A stretch of 31,207 nucleotides of DNA from JBFXDI01 sp050181295 (GCA_050181295.1 JBFXDI010000037.1:1-31207); one strand, 5' to 3'; numbered from the stretch's first letter, positions 16,398 to 24,153 are shown. Made by a program: numbers and translations. The notes: a model not told the origin generated them from the sequence alone.

Positions 16398-16690
16398 GGA
16401 GTGTAACGTCTTGGAGGGGCTTGCTTTTAAAGCCTCTGAAGGACAGCATTACAGGCTCCGGCACCATGGTTAATCGCAGATGCTCTGCTCTGCAAATCCG
16501 GCCCGCCTGCTTCTCGCATTCTTCTAAGTAGCAGAAATACCAATGCATTTTTACTCTCGCACGCCCGTTAGCACGCGCTTGCCAATGCATAACCCTTCAG
16601 CTTACGGCTCTTGCGTAGAAGGCTATCGGGAGTACGGCCATCGGCTCGAACTCGTGAAGCGCATGCAGATCCGGACACCCGTATAACCCA

Positions 16691-16705
16691 TTAATTTTGA
16701 GTTAA
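16691..16705. promoter_or_regulatory. CtrA consensus site 1 (TTAA-N7-TTAA)
   Basis: TTAATTTTGAGTTAA matches the full-length CtrA recognition pattern of Alphaproteobacteria with no mismatch. It sits in the most AT-rich stretch of the window. CtrA represses the origin and controls cell-cycle promoters in Caulobacter and relatives. Binding here is inferred from the motif. Confidence 0.55.
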
Positions 16706-16773
16706 AATCTGCGCGAACTTAAAGTGATTTATAATGACGAAAGCTCGGTTCCGGATCATCCTGAACCAAGCAG

Positions 16774-16788
16774 TTAACTTCAGCTTAA
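16774..16788. promoter_or_regulatory. CtrA consensus site 2 (TTAA-N7-TTAA)
   Basis: TTAACTTCAGCTTAA is a second exact match, 83 bases from site 1 (about eight helical turns). Two exact matches this close in a GC-rich chromosome are unlikely by chance, which raises confidence in both. Confidence 0.55.
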
Positions 16789-17073
16789 CCTTCAACATGA
16801 ACGGCTGCGGCGGCCCCGCTTTCGCTCCGATGACTGGCCCTTACATCGCCGAGCCTGCCCGGATCTTGCGTTTCCACCCGAAAATCCCGAGCGGACGCAC
16901 CGCGCCTCATTTCTAACTTTGCCAAATGATTCGCCGCCTGACAACCGGCATGAGGGGCGGAGGCGAAGTTATGAACCGCCCATCCACAGGCTCGTGTCCG
17001 GCGTGCCCTGAAAGCGCCATTTGCCCCTCCAAGGCGGGAACCGCTGGAGCCTACCCGGACATCTCCGGACACG

Positions 17074-17108
17074 AAGAAGCCCGCGAGGGACGTCCGCGCG
17101 GGCTTCTT
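17074..17108 (-). terminator. Terminator hairpin after rho
   Basis: A 12-bp perfect stem (AAGAAGCCCGCG at 17074-17085 with CGCGGGCTTCTT at 17097-17108, 11-base loop) lies 34 bases beyond the rho stop codon. On the rho strand the hairpin ends in CTTCTTCGTG, a weak U-run; the structure is near-symmetrical, so it could also stop transcription entering from the left. Confidence 0.75.
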
Positions 17109-17141
17109 GTCGGGACCGGGTGGAATGCCGGTGAAGGGCGT

Positions 17142-18440
17142 TCAGGCGTTCATCGAGTCGAAGAAGTCGCCATTGGTCTTCGTCTGGCGGAGCTTGTCGA
17201 GCAGGAACTCGATCGCGTCCACCGTCCCCATGGGATTGAGGATGCGGCGGAGCACGTACATCTTCTTGAGCTGGTCCGGCCGCACCAGGAGTTCCTCCTT
17301 GCGGGTGCCGGAGCGCAATATGTCGATCGACGGGAACACGCGCTTGTCGGACACCTTCCGGTCGAGGATGATTTCCGAGTTGCCGGTGCCCTTGAACTCT
17401 TCGAAGATCACCTCATCCATGCGGCTGCCGGTATCGATAAGGGCGGTCGCGATAATGGTGAGCGATCCCCCCTCCTCGATGTTGCGCGCCGCGCCGAAGA
17501 AACGCTTCGGCCGCTGCAGCGCATTGGCGTCGACGCCGCCGGTCAGAACCTTGCCCGAGGATGGCACGACCGTGTTGTAGGCGCGGCCCAGGCGGGTGAT
17601 CGAATCGAGCAGGATGACGACGTCGCGGCCGTGCTCGACCAGGCGCTTCGCCTTCTCGATCACCATCTCGGCCACCTGCACGTGCCGGACGGCTGGTTCA
17701 TCGAAGGTTGAGCTGACGACCTCCCCCTTCACCGAACGTTGCATGTCGGTCACTTCCTCCGGCCGCTCGTCGATGAGCAGCACGATCAGGAAGCATTCGG
17801 GATGGTTGGCCGTGATCGAGTGGGCGATGTTCTGGAGCAGTACCGTCTTGCCGGTACGCGGCGGTGCCACGATGAGCCCGCGCTGGCCCTTGCCGAGCGG
17901 CGCCACGAGGTCGATGACTCGCGCGGAGAAATCCTTCTTGGTCGGATCGGCAACCTCCATGCCGAACCGCTCGTCCGGATAGAGAGGTGTCAAATTATCG
18001 AAATGAACCTTGTGGCGTGCTTTCTCCGGATCCTCGAAATTGATCGTATTGACCTTGAGGAGCGCAAAATACCGCTCGCCTTCCTTGGGGCTGCGGATCT
18101 CGCCCTCGACCGTGTCGCCGGTCCTGAGCGTGAAGCGGCGGATCTGGCTGGGGCTCACATAGATGTCGTCCGGCCCGGCGAGATAGTTGGCGTCGGGCGA
18201 GCGCAGAAACCCGAAGCCATCCTGCAGCACCTCGACCACGCCTTCTCCGATGATGACGATGTCGCGTGCCGCGAGGCTTTTCAGGATGGCGAACATCAGC
18301 TCCTGCTTGCGCATGGCGCTGGCGTTCTCCACCTCGAGCTCCTCGGCCATCACCAGGAGCTCGGCGGGAGACTTCTCTTTCAAATCGTGGAGCTTGATCT
18401 CCTTCAGCTTGGAGTCCTTGAGCTCGGAAATCGTATTCAT
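17142..18440 (-). CDS. rho: Transcription termination factor Rho
   Basis: 432 residues. Rho is the hexameric RNA-dependent ATPase that ends transcription of untranslated RNA. The N-terminal Rho_N domain (about 18-55, LKEKSPAELLVMAEELEVEN) is followed by the cold-shock-like RNA-binding domain (DGFGFLRSPDANYLAGPDDI, 74-93) and the RecA-like ATPase with Walker A APPRTGKT (192-199) and Walker B LLIDERPEEV. The ATG at 18440 adds about 16 charged residues (MNTISELKDSKLKEIK) before the usual start. The 231-base gap to hemJ could be a long leader; rho genes are often autoregulated through theirs. It lies downstream of hemE-hemJ on the same strand, the usual order near the origin. Confidence 0.97.
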   Translation of the reverse strand: MNTISELKDSKLKEIKLHDLKEKSPAELLVMAEELEVENASAMRKQELMFAILKSLAARDIVIIGEGVVEVLQDGFGFLRSPDANYLAGPDDIYVSPSQIRRFTLRTGDTVEGEIRSPKEGERYFALLKVNTINFEDPEKARHKVHFDNLTPLYPDERFGMEVADPTKKDFSARVIDLVAPLGKGQRGLIVAPPRTGKTVLLQNIAHSITANHPECFLIVLLIDERPEEVTDMQRSVKGEVVSSTFDEPAVRHVQVAEMVIEKAKRLVEHGRDVVILLDSITRLGRAYNTVVPSSGKVLTGGVDANALQRPKRFFGAARNIEEGGSLTIIATALIDTGSRMDEVIFEEFKGTGNSEIILDRKVSDKRVFPSIDILRSGTRKEELLVRPDQLKKMYVLRRILNPMGTVDAIEFLLDKLRQTKTNGDFFDSMNA

Positions 18441-18671
18441 GGGGTTGGGGTCCGGATTGGCCGGCGCATGCCGGGCCTCGTTCTTACTGGGATCGGAACG
18501 GCGCCGCGCCTGTGTGGATCGAGGGTTCGCGGCGGATTCAGAGGAAGGTTCGTCGGGAGAGGAACTCTCCTGCCGGCGGACGCGGCTGATCTCGCCGCAC
18601 GCTCGGTTGACCTTGAATCTCTAGCAGACTTCGCCCGCCTTGGGAATACGCTTTCCCGAGCCGCCAAGCCG

Positions 18672-19106
18672 TCAGAATGGTCGCACGATGACGAGCACCA
18701 CGATGCCCACCATGACGAGCGCCGGCACTTCGTTGAGAATGCGGAAGTAGCGCGCGTCCTTGCCGTTGCAGTCGGCGGCGAAAGCCTTGAGGTGAAGGCC
18801 GAGGAGCATGTGGAGACCGCTCAACGAAAGTACAAGGATGAGTTTTGCCGCCATCCACCAGCCGCCAGTGAAGATGGCCTCCCCGGCCATGCCCAGCATG
18901 AGAAGCCCGAAGATCCAGGCGGCCGCCATGGCGGGCGTCATGATGAAGCGATAAAGCCGCCGTTCCATGACTTTGAAAGTCTCCGACAGCTCGCCGCCGG
19001 GCTCCTTTCCGACATGGTAGACGAAGAGCCGCGGCAGATAGAGAAGCCCCGCCATCCACGCGATGACCGAGATGACGTGCAGCGCCTTGATCCACAGGTA
19101 AAGCAT
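18672..19106 (-). CDS. hemJ: Protoporphyrinogen IX oxidase HemJ
   Basis: 144 residues. HemJ catalyses the six-electron oxidation of protoporphyrinogen IX to protoporphyrin IX, the penultimate step of heme synthesis, in bacteria lacking HemG and HemY. The start LYLWIKALHVISVIAWMAGL with the conserved His, then LYLPRLFVYHV, is diagnostic. About four membrane helices are visible (residues about 5-25, 55-75, 82-100, 122-142). The start codon lies 3 bases after the hemE stop, so both heme genes are co-transcribed. Confidence 0.94.
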   Translation of the reverse strand: MLYLWIKALHVISVIAWMAGLLYLPRLFVYHVGKEPGGELSETFKVMERRLYRFIMTPAMAAAWIFGLLMLGMAGEAIFTGGWWMAAKLILVLSLSGLHMLLGLHLKAFAADCNGKDARYFRILNEVPALVMVGIVVLVIVRPF

Positions 19107-19109
19107 GCG

Positions 19110-20171
19110 TCAGCCGTCGCTTGCCCGTATAACCCGAAGCATCCTCTCCACATGTTCGGGCGACGTTTCCTGCCGGATGCCGTGCCCGAGATTGAAGATG
19201 TGACGGTCCGGCGGCATGCCCTGGACGAGAGCACGAGTGGCCGCCTCGAGAGCCTCGCCACCCAGGCTCAAGACAACCGGGTCGAGATTGCCCTGCACGG
19301 GCGAATGCCGGCCGAGCTCTTGATTCATCCACGATATTGGAACGCTTGATTCCACACCCACCGCCGCGACGCCCGTCTCGCCCTGGAAGCGGAGATGTCC
19401 GGCCCCGATTCCGCGCGCAAAACCGATGATCGGAACGTCGCAGCCCCGAGCCCGAAGCCGCTCGACAATGGCCCGGATCGGCCGGATCGAGCAGTGTTCC
19501 TGCAGCCTATCGTCAAGATCGCCCGCCCAGCTGTCGAAGATCTGCAGTGCGTCGGCGCCTGACTTGACCTGCGCCTCGAGATAGTCGGCCGAGACCTCGA
19601 CCAGCCGCTCGATCAGCGCCTCGAACCAGGCTTCCCGCGCTAGAGCCGTCCGCCGCGCCCGAAGCCTGTCCGGGGAAGAACCGCCCTCGATCATGTAGGA
19701 GGCAACCGTCCACGGCGCGCCGCAGAAACCGATGAGCGTCACGTGGCCGGGCAGCGCCGGCCGCAGCACCCGCAAGCGCACGCAGACGGGAGCGAGCCGT
19801 TCCGACCTTACTTCCCGAGAAAGCCGCTACACGCCCTCCATGTCCGACACCCGCGAGAGCACCGGGCCCTCGTTTTCCCGGTAGTCGAGATCGACGCCTA
19901 AGGCCCAGGGCACAAGCAGGATGTCGGCGAAGACGATCGCTGCATCGAGGTCGTAGCGCCGCAACGGCTGCAGCGTCACCTCGCAGGATAGCTCCGGCGA
20001 CATGCAAAGCTTGAGGAAGGAGCCCGCCTGGCTGCGGGTCTCCCGATATTCCGGCAGGTAGCGCCCGGCCTGCCGCATCAGCCATACGGGTCTGCGCCAG
20101 GGTTCCCGGCCGTTCAGCACATCCAGAAGCGCCTTGCCGGCGGGTCTGGACTGCTCGTGAGGCTCTACCAT
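19110..20171 (-). pseudogene. hemE: Uroporphyrinogen decarboxylase hemE interrupted by one in-frame amber codon
   Basis: Read through, the frame from the ATG at 20171 to the TGA at 19110 has 354 codons and matches HemE along its whole length: MRQAGRYLPEYR, the FADILLVPWALG segment with the catalytic Asp, GFCGAPWTVASYMIEGG, LQIFDSWAG, VQGNLDP and FNLGHGI. HemE removes four carboxyls from uroporphyrinogen III to give coproporphyrinogen III. Codon 115 is TAG (19827-19829), in the same frame, between EGV and RLSREV; nothing is shifted or missing. The stop lies in a surface-like linker, not at an active-site residue. One base change (for example from CAG) explains it. It may be a true nonsense mutation, a sequencing or assembly error, or suppression; a GTG at 19781 could restart only a non-functional C-terminal piece. 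HemE is normally required. Confidence 0.85.
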
Positions 20172-20547
20172 GCTGCCAACCAGAGATTCTTAAAGGATGA
20201 AGATGTTGTTGGACGGTGAATGCCGGCGATTGGGCTTTTCTTCAGGGGTTTTCCGAAATCCCGCATCGCCCATGCAATCCGGCCCTACGCCGCAGGGACC
20301 CTCAAGAAGAGGGTTAACAAAGCGTTTACAAGGAGATATGCGAGACCAGATGGCGGCTATGGATCTTTCGTCAACAGCTCCTGCACATCTCCACTGGCGT
20401 CAACATCACCGTCAAGCGGCAATTCACAAAGAGCCAACCCTGGGATAAAGAGCGCAGCATTGGTCTCGATGACATCCGTGGCTTCGCTTTTATCCCGCAT
20501 CGACCCACAGCCCGTCGTCCGTCCATGAGCAGCATCCCTGGAAGACC
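20172..20547. other. hemE-ppsR divergent intergenic region, candidate replication origin
   Basis: 376 bases without a convincing gene. In Caulobacter and Rickettsia the origin lies exactly between hemE and the RP001/CC_0001 gene (the ppsR homologue), and the next genes there (maf, aroE, coaE, dnaQ) match this window. Gene direction flips here: hemE-hemJ-rho run left, ppsR to dnaQ run right. I see one near-CtrA site (TTAA at 20314-20317, N7, TTTA at 20325-20328), one GATTC methylation-type site (20185-20189) and two weak TTATCC cores (20447-20452 on the minus strand and 20490-20495 on the plus strand). No DnaA box matches the consensus well, so the assignment rests on synteny. Confidence 0.45.
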
Positions 20548-21378
20548 ATGCGCCAGCAGTTTCACATGCATCTCGTGTCAGACGCCACGGGAGAGACGCT
20601 GAACACAGTGGCCAGGGCGGCGGCTGCCTATTACGGCGACCATCAGCCGGTTGAGCACATCTACGCGCTGGTGCGGACATCGAAGCAGCTCGAACGCGTG
20701 ACGGGAGAGATCGCGCGCCAGCCCGGGATCGTGCTCTTCACCCTTGCCGACACCAAGCTCCGCCAGGAACTCGAGGAGCATTGCCGCTCGCTGGGCACGC
20801 CCTGCATCTCGATCCTCGATCCCGTGATCGCAAGCCTAGCGGCTTACCTCAAGGCGGAATCGCGTCCTCATGTGGGTGGCCAGCACGCGCTTAACGCCGA
20901 ATATTTCCGCCGCATCGACGCGATGAACTACACGCTTCTGCATGACGACGGGCAGCATCTCGACGATCTCGAGGCCGCCGACGTGGTGCTCATAGGTGTC
21001 AGCCGCTCGTCCAAGACGCCGACCAGCATCTATCTCGCCAACCGCGGCATCAAGACCGCCAACGTGCCGATCATCCCGAACCTCGCCGTTCCTTCGCAGC
21101 TCGACACGCTGAAGGCGCCCCTGACGGTAGGGCTGGTGGCGAGCGCGGAACGCATCTCGCAGATCCGGCGGCACCGTCTCCTGAGCATGAACCAGCCGGA
21201 TCCCGGAAGTTATGCCGACCCCGAAACGATCGCGGCCGAGCTCGTCCATGTCCGCAAGCTCTGTGCGCGGCACCGCTGGCCGGTGATCGACGTGACCCGA
21301 CGCTCGATCGAGGAGACGGCGGCGGCCGTCCTCAACCTGCTGGCTGAAAAGCAGGCAAAAGCGCCGGTAGTGCCGTGA
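20548..21378 (+). CDS. Pyruvate,phosphate dikinase / PEP synthase regulatory protein (DUF299 kinase-pyrophosphorylase)
   Basis: 276 residues. These bifunctional enzymes switch their target off by ADP-dependent phosphorylation of a threonine and on again by phosphate-dependent removal that releases pyrophosphate. The P-loop-like motif GVSRSSKT is at residues 150-157 in VVLIGVSRSSKTPTSIYLAN; the start FHMHLVSDATGETLNTVARA is also typical. In Alphaproteobacteria the substrate is usually PPDK, but whether this organism has PPDK or PEP synthase cannot be seen. It corresponds to the gene flanking the origin in Caulobacter. Its stop overlaps the maf start. Confidence 0.93.
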   Translation: MRQQFHMHLVSDATGETLNTVARAAAAYYGDHQPVEHIYALVRTSKQLERVTGEIARQPGIVLFTLADTKLRQELEEHCRSLGTPCISILDPVIASLAAYLKAESRPHVGGQHALNAEYFRRIDAMNYTLLHDDGQHLDDLEAADVVLIGVSRSSKTPTSIYLANRGIKTANVPIIPNLAVPSQLDTLKAPLTVGLVASAERISQIRRHRLLSMNQPDPGSYADPETIAAELVHVRKLCARHRWPVIDVTRRSIEETAAAVLNLLAEKQAKAPVVP

Positions 21379-21977
21379 GCAGCCGGATCATCCTTGCCTC
21401 CACTTCGGCCAGCCGCAAGGCGCTTCTGAAGGCGGCCGGCGTGCCTTTGAACGTGGAGCGTCCCGGCGTCGACGAGGAGCGGCTGAAGCGGAAGCTCAGA
21501 CAGTTCGGGCATCATGACGGATCCGGTATGGCCATGCGTCTGGCGGCCGCCAAGGCCATTTCGGTTTCGGAACAAAAATCCGGTGCCTATGTCGTCGGGG
21601 CGGACCAGGTGCTGCTCTTCGAAGGCACGGTCATCGACAAGCCGAAGAGCCTGGCCGAAGCCCGCCGGCAGCTGAAGTTGCTGCGTGGCCATACCCACCG
21701 CCTGGTAACGGCGGCGGCAGTGGCACGGCATGGCCGGGTCGTGTGGCGCCGGCGGGAGACCGCCCGGCTCGTCATGCGGAATTTCTCCGACGACTTTCTC
21801 AAGTCCTACCTCGAGGCGGAGAAGGCGCACGTCACGCAGACCGCCGGCGGCTACCGTCTGGAGGCGCTCGGGGCGCAACTCTTCCAATCCGTGCGGGGCG
21901 ACTATTTCGGCATTCTGGGCCTTCCGCTCATCCCGCTCCTGGAATTCCTGCGGCGCGAGGGGGCGCTCACGGTATGA
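21375..21977 (+). CDS. maf: Maf-family nucleoside triphosphate pyrophosphatase
   Basis: 200 residues from a GTG at 21375 that overlaps the upstream TGA (GTGA). Motifs: STSASRKALL at 9-18, the conserved acidic site GADQVL with D77, then FEGTVIDKPKSLAEAR and AGGYRLEALGAQLFQSVRGD. Maf proteins hydrolyse non-canonical or modified nucleotides to monophosphates; this one could act on dTTP/UTP or m7GTP, and the subfamily is not safely told from sequence. It is part of the tight ppsR-maf-aroE overlap series and ends in ATGA with aroE. Confidence 0.93.
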   Translation: MSSRIILASTSASRKALLKAAGVPLNVERPGVDEERLKRKLRQFGHHDGSGMAMRLAAAKAISVSEQKSGAYVVGADQVLLFEGTVIDKPKSLAEARRQLKLLRGHTHRLVTAAAVARHGRVVWRRRETARLVMRNFSDDFLKSYLEAEKAHVTQTAGGYRLEALGAQLFQSVRGDYFGILGLPLIPLLEFLRREGALTV

Positions 21978-22816
21978 CGGCCACGGAGCGCAAGGCCTGC
22001 GTGATCGGCTGGCCGATCTCCCATTCGCGCTCGCCGATCATCCACAATCACTGGCTGAGGCACTACGGTATTCCTGGCCGGTATGACCGGGTGCCAGTGC
22101 GGCCGGAGGACCTCTCCGCCCTCCTCGGCGATCTCCGGGTCCATGGCTATGTCGGCTGCAACGTCACGGTGCCGCACAAGGAAGAGGCCTTCCGCCTGGT
22201 CGAGGCCGAGGGCACGGCCGCCCGCCGCACGGGAACGGTCAACACCGTCTATCTGAAGGGCGGTCGGCCCGTGGGGCGCAGCACCGACGGGGAGGGTTTT
22301 CTGGAAAGCCTGCGCGCCGGCGTACCGGGATGGAGCCCGGAGCGCGCCGCCGTCGCCCTCATCGGCGCCGGGGGAGCGGCGCGCGCCGTTGCGGCCGCGC
22401 TTGCCGATGCCGGTGTCGGCGAGATCGCCGTCTTCAATCGGACGCCGGAACGCGCGTTCGCGCTTGCGGCCGACCTTGGGCCGCCGCTTGCCGTCCGTCC
22501 GTGGGGGGCGCTCGGAGACTTCCTGTCGGGAACGGACCTGCTCGTGAACACGACCTCGCTCGGCATGGCGGGCCAGCCGTCGCTTGTGCTGCCGCTCGAT
22601 CGTCTGCGGCGCGAGACGGTGGTGGCGGACATCGTCTATGTCCCGCTCGAGACGCCGCTCCTCGCCTCGGCGCGGGCCCGCGGAAACCGAACGGTCGACG
22701 GGCTCGGCATGCTGATGCACCAGGCCGTGCCGGGCTTCGAGCTGTGGTTCGGCGTCCGCCCGGAGGTCACACCGGAACTTCGTGCGCTCGTCGCCGCCGA
22801 TATCGCCAACGGGTGA
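21974..22816 (+). CDS. aroE: Shikimate dehydrogenase
   Basis: 280 residues; the ATG at 21974 overlaps the maf stop. AroE reduces 3-dehydroshikimate to shikimate with NADPH in aromatic amino-acid synthesis. Visible motifs are the shikimate-binding HSRSP at 17-21, NVTVPHK with catalytic K69, GAGGAARAVAAAL for NADP binding, FNRTPER for the 2'-phosphate, and GLGMLMHQA near the C-terminus. A longer upstream open frame is just the antiphase of maf. Confidence 0.96.
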   Translation: MTATERKACVIGWPISHSRSPIIHNHWLRHYGIPGRYDRVPVRPEDLSALLGDLRVHGYVGCNVTVPHKEEAFRLVEAEGTAARRTGTVNTVYLKGGRPVGRSTDGEGFLESLRAGVPGWSPERAAVALIGAGGAARAVAAALADAGVGEIAVFNRTPERAFALAADLGPPLAVRPWGALGDFLSGTDLLVNTTSLGMAGQPSLVLPLDRLRRETVVADIVYVPLETPLLASARARGNRTVDGLGMLMHQAVPGFELWFGVRPEVTPELRALVAADIANG

Positions 22817-22826
22817 GGGCGAGAGG

Positions 22827-23426
22827 ATGCGGACCGTCGGCCTCACCGGCTCGATCGCCATGGGCAAGAGCGAGACGGCGAAAATGTTTCGAAGGCTCGG
22901 CGTTCCCGTGCTCGATGCCGACGCCGTGGTGCATGCGCTCTACGCCAAGGGCGGAGAAGCCGTGCCGCTCATCGCGGCGCGGTTTCCAGACGCGGTGGTG
23001 GACGCGGCCGTCGACCGGCAGAGGCTCTCCTCCGTGGTTGTCGGCGATGAGCAGGCGATGCGCGACCTGGAAGGGATCGTCCATCCGCTGGTCAGGGCGC
23101 GCGAGAAGGAGTTTCTCGAGCACGCGCGGAAAGAAGGCCGCCGGCTCGTGCTGCTCGACATTCCGCTCCTCTACGAGACCGGGCGCGACGGGGAGATGGA
23201 TGCGGTCGTGGTGGTGACGGCGCCGGAACCTGTGCAGATCGAGCGCGCGCTCAAGCGGCCGGGCATGACGCGCGAGAAGCTCTCGGCCATACTTGCCCGG
23301 CAGCTTCCCGATTCGGAGAAGCGGCGGCGCGCGCACCACGTGATCGACACCGGCGCCGGTTTCGATCAGGCCTTCGAGCAGGTGCGCGCCGTGGTCGATG
23401 CGCTGCTCATGCGGAAGGACGTCTGA
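22827..23426 (+). CDS. coaE: Dephospho-CoA kinase
   Basis: 199 residues. CoaE phosphorylates the 3'-hydroxyl of dephospho-CoA in the last step of CoA synthesis. The P-loop GSIAMGKS is at residues 8-15, followed by VPVLDADAVVH and LVLLDIPLLYE, the usual substrate-binding blocks. The ATG at 22827 follows GAGAGG and gives the family's MRTVGLTGSI start. The Thr or Ser common after GK is kept as Ser. It lies 10 bases after aroE and 3 bases before dnaQ. Confidence 0.96.
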   Translation: MRTVGLTGSIAMGKSETAKMFRRLGVPVLDADAVVHALYAKGGEAVPLIAARFPDAVVDAAVDRQRLSSVVVGDEQAMRDLEGIVHPLVRAREKEFLEHARKEGRRLVLLDIPLLYETGRDGEMDAVVVVTAPEPVQIERALKRPGMTREKLSAILARQLPDSEKRRRAHHVIDTGAGFDQAFEQVRAVVDALLMRKDV

Positions 23427-23429
23427 CGA

Positions 23430-24140
23430 ATGATAAGGGAGATCGTGCTCGACACCGAGACGACCGGGCTCGATCCCGCGTCCGGCCATCGGATCGTGGA
23501 GATCGGAGCGGTCGAGCTCATCAACCACATCCCCAGCGGCAGGACCTTTCACGCCTATGTCAATCCCGAGCGCGACATGCCGGCGGAAGCCTTCGCCGTG
23601 CACGGGCTCACGGCGGAGTTCCTCAGCGCCCAACGCGTCTTCGCCGCCATCGCGGACGAGTTCGAGGGCTTCGTCGGCATCGACCGGCTGGTCATCCACA
23701 ATGCCGCCTTCGATGTGGGCTTCCTCGACTGGGAGCTGAGACTGCTCGGCCGCGCCCCGATCGCGCGCGCCCGCATCGTCGACACGCTGGCGCTGGCGCG
23801 GCAGCGCCATCCGACATCCCCCAACAGTCTTGACGCGCTCTGCCGGCGCTACGGGATCGACAACGCCAGGCGAGAGAAGCATGGCGCGCTGCTCGACGCG
23901 GAACTGCTGGCGGCGGTCTATCTGGAGCTGGTGGGCGGCCGGCAGGCGAGCCTGGCGCTTGCCGCCGCGCGCATGAGCGTGGGCGACCCGCGGCAGGTCG
24001 AGATCGCGCGCCGGAGCCCGAGGCCGGTGCCCCTGCCGTCCCGCCTGACGGCGGACGAGGAAGCCGCCCATGCGCGTCTCGTCGGCACGCTTGGCGCCCG
24101 CGCCCTGTGGTTAAAATTCGAGACAGCGGCTCCCGCCTGA
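23430..24140 (+). CDS. dnaQ: DNA polymerase III epsilon subunit (proofreading exonuclease)
   Basis: 236 residues. DEDDh exonuclease: D8 and E10 in VLDTETTGLDP (Exo I), VIHNAAFDVGFLD (Exo II), and HGALLDAELLAAVYLEL with the catalytic His and Asp (Exo III). It proofreads replication errors in the polymerase III core. The C-terminal part (beyond about 180) links to the alpha subunit and is variable. It ends 13 bases from the convergent secB stop; a short inverted repeat CAGGCG-CT-CGCCTG (24155-24168) followed by GTTTTC may act as a weak terminator. Confidence 0.95.
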   Translation: MIREIVLDTETTGLDPASGHRIVEIGAVELINHIPSGRTFHAYVNPERDMPAEAFAVHGLTAEFLSAQRVFAAIADEFEGFVGIDRLVIHNAAFDVGFLDWELRLLGRAPIARARIVDTLALARQRHPTSPNSLDALCRRYGIDNARREKHGALLDAELLAAVYLELVGGRQASLALAAARMSVGDPRQVEIARRSPRPVPLPSRLTADEEAAHARLVGTLGARALWLKFETAAPA

Positions 24141-24153
24141 GGAAGCCTAAGGA

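Larger units (their letters stand above)
16167..17073. other. Unusually AT-rich intergenic region with CtrA-type sites
   Basis: About 0.9 kb without a confident gene, between convergent DUF255 and rho. It is much less GC-rich than its surroundings: 16681-16740 has 18 G/C in 60. It contains a degenerate parS (16384-16397), a nine-base direct repeat CCAATGCAT (16540-16548 and 16582-16590, 42 bases apart) and two perfect TTAA-N7-TTAA sites. Small open frames exist on both strands (16321-16473 plus, 50 codons, GAGG upstream; 16387-16548 minus, 53 codons), but their third positions are not GC-rich as in neighbouring genes. A CCATCCACA at 16979-16987 is two mismatches from a DnaA box. Possible readings are a regulatory or origin-like locus, an unannotated RNA or a decayed insertion. 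Confidence 0.6.

Noticed and set aside
16734..16916. 60-codon plus-strand frame in the AT-rich gap
   Set aside because: It runs across a perfect CtrA site, lacks a ribosome-binding sequence, and leads into nothing; noncoding is more likely.
18441..18671. Reading frames in the gap between hemJ and rho
   Set aside because: They are Arg/Ser/Pro-rich noise frames without start signals; the gap is better read as the rho leader.
16678..19132. CCCGTATAACCC found both near the CtrA sites and in the hemE 3' end
   Set aside because: One copy is inside conserved coding sequence and there is no symmetric or functional pattern; likely chance.
19827..19829. Genome-wide reassignment of TAG as explanation for the hemE stop
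   Set aside because: hisB ends in TAG immediately before DUF2628 and its length fits the family, so TAG is a stop codon in this genome.
20338..20448. 36-codon frame in the hemE-ppsR gap with AAGGAG in front
   Set aside because: The AAGGAG is only two bases from the ATG, too close for normal initiation, and the peptide shows no recognisable pattern.
20172..20547. DnaA boxes in the hemE-ppsR gap
   Set aside because: The best cores (TTATCCCAG and TTATCCCGC) match only 6 of 9 positions of TTATCCACA, so I do not list individual boxes.
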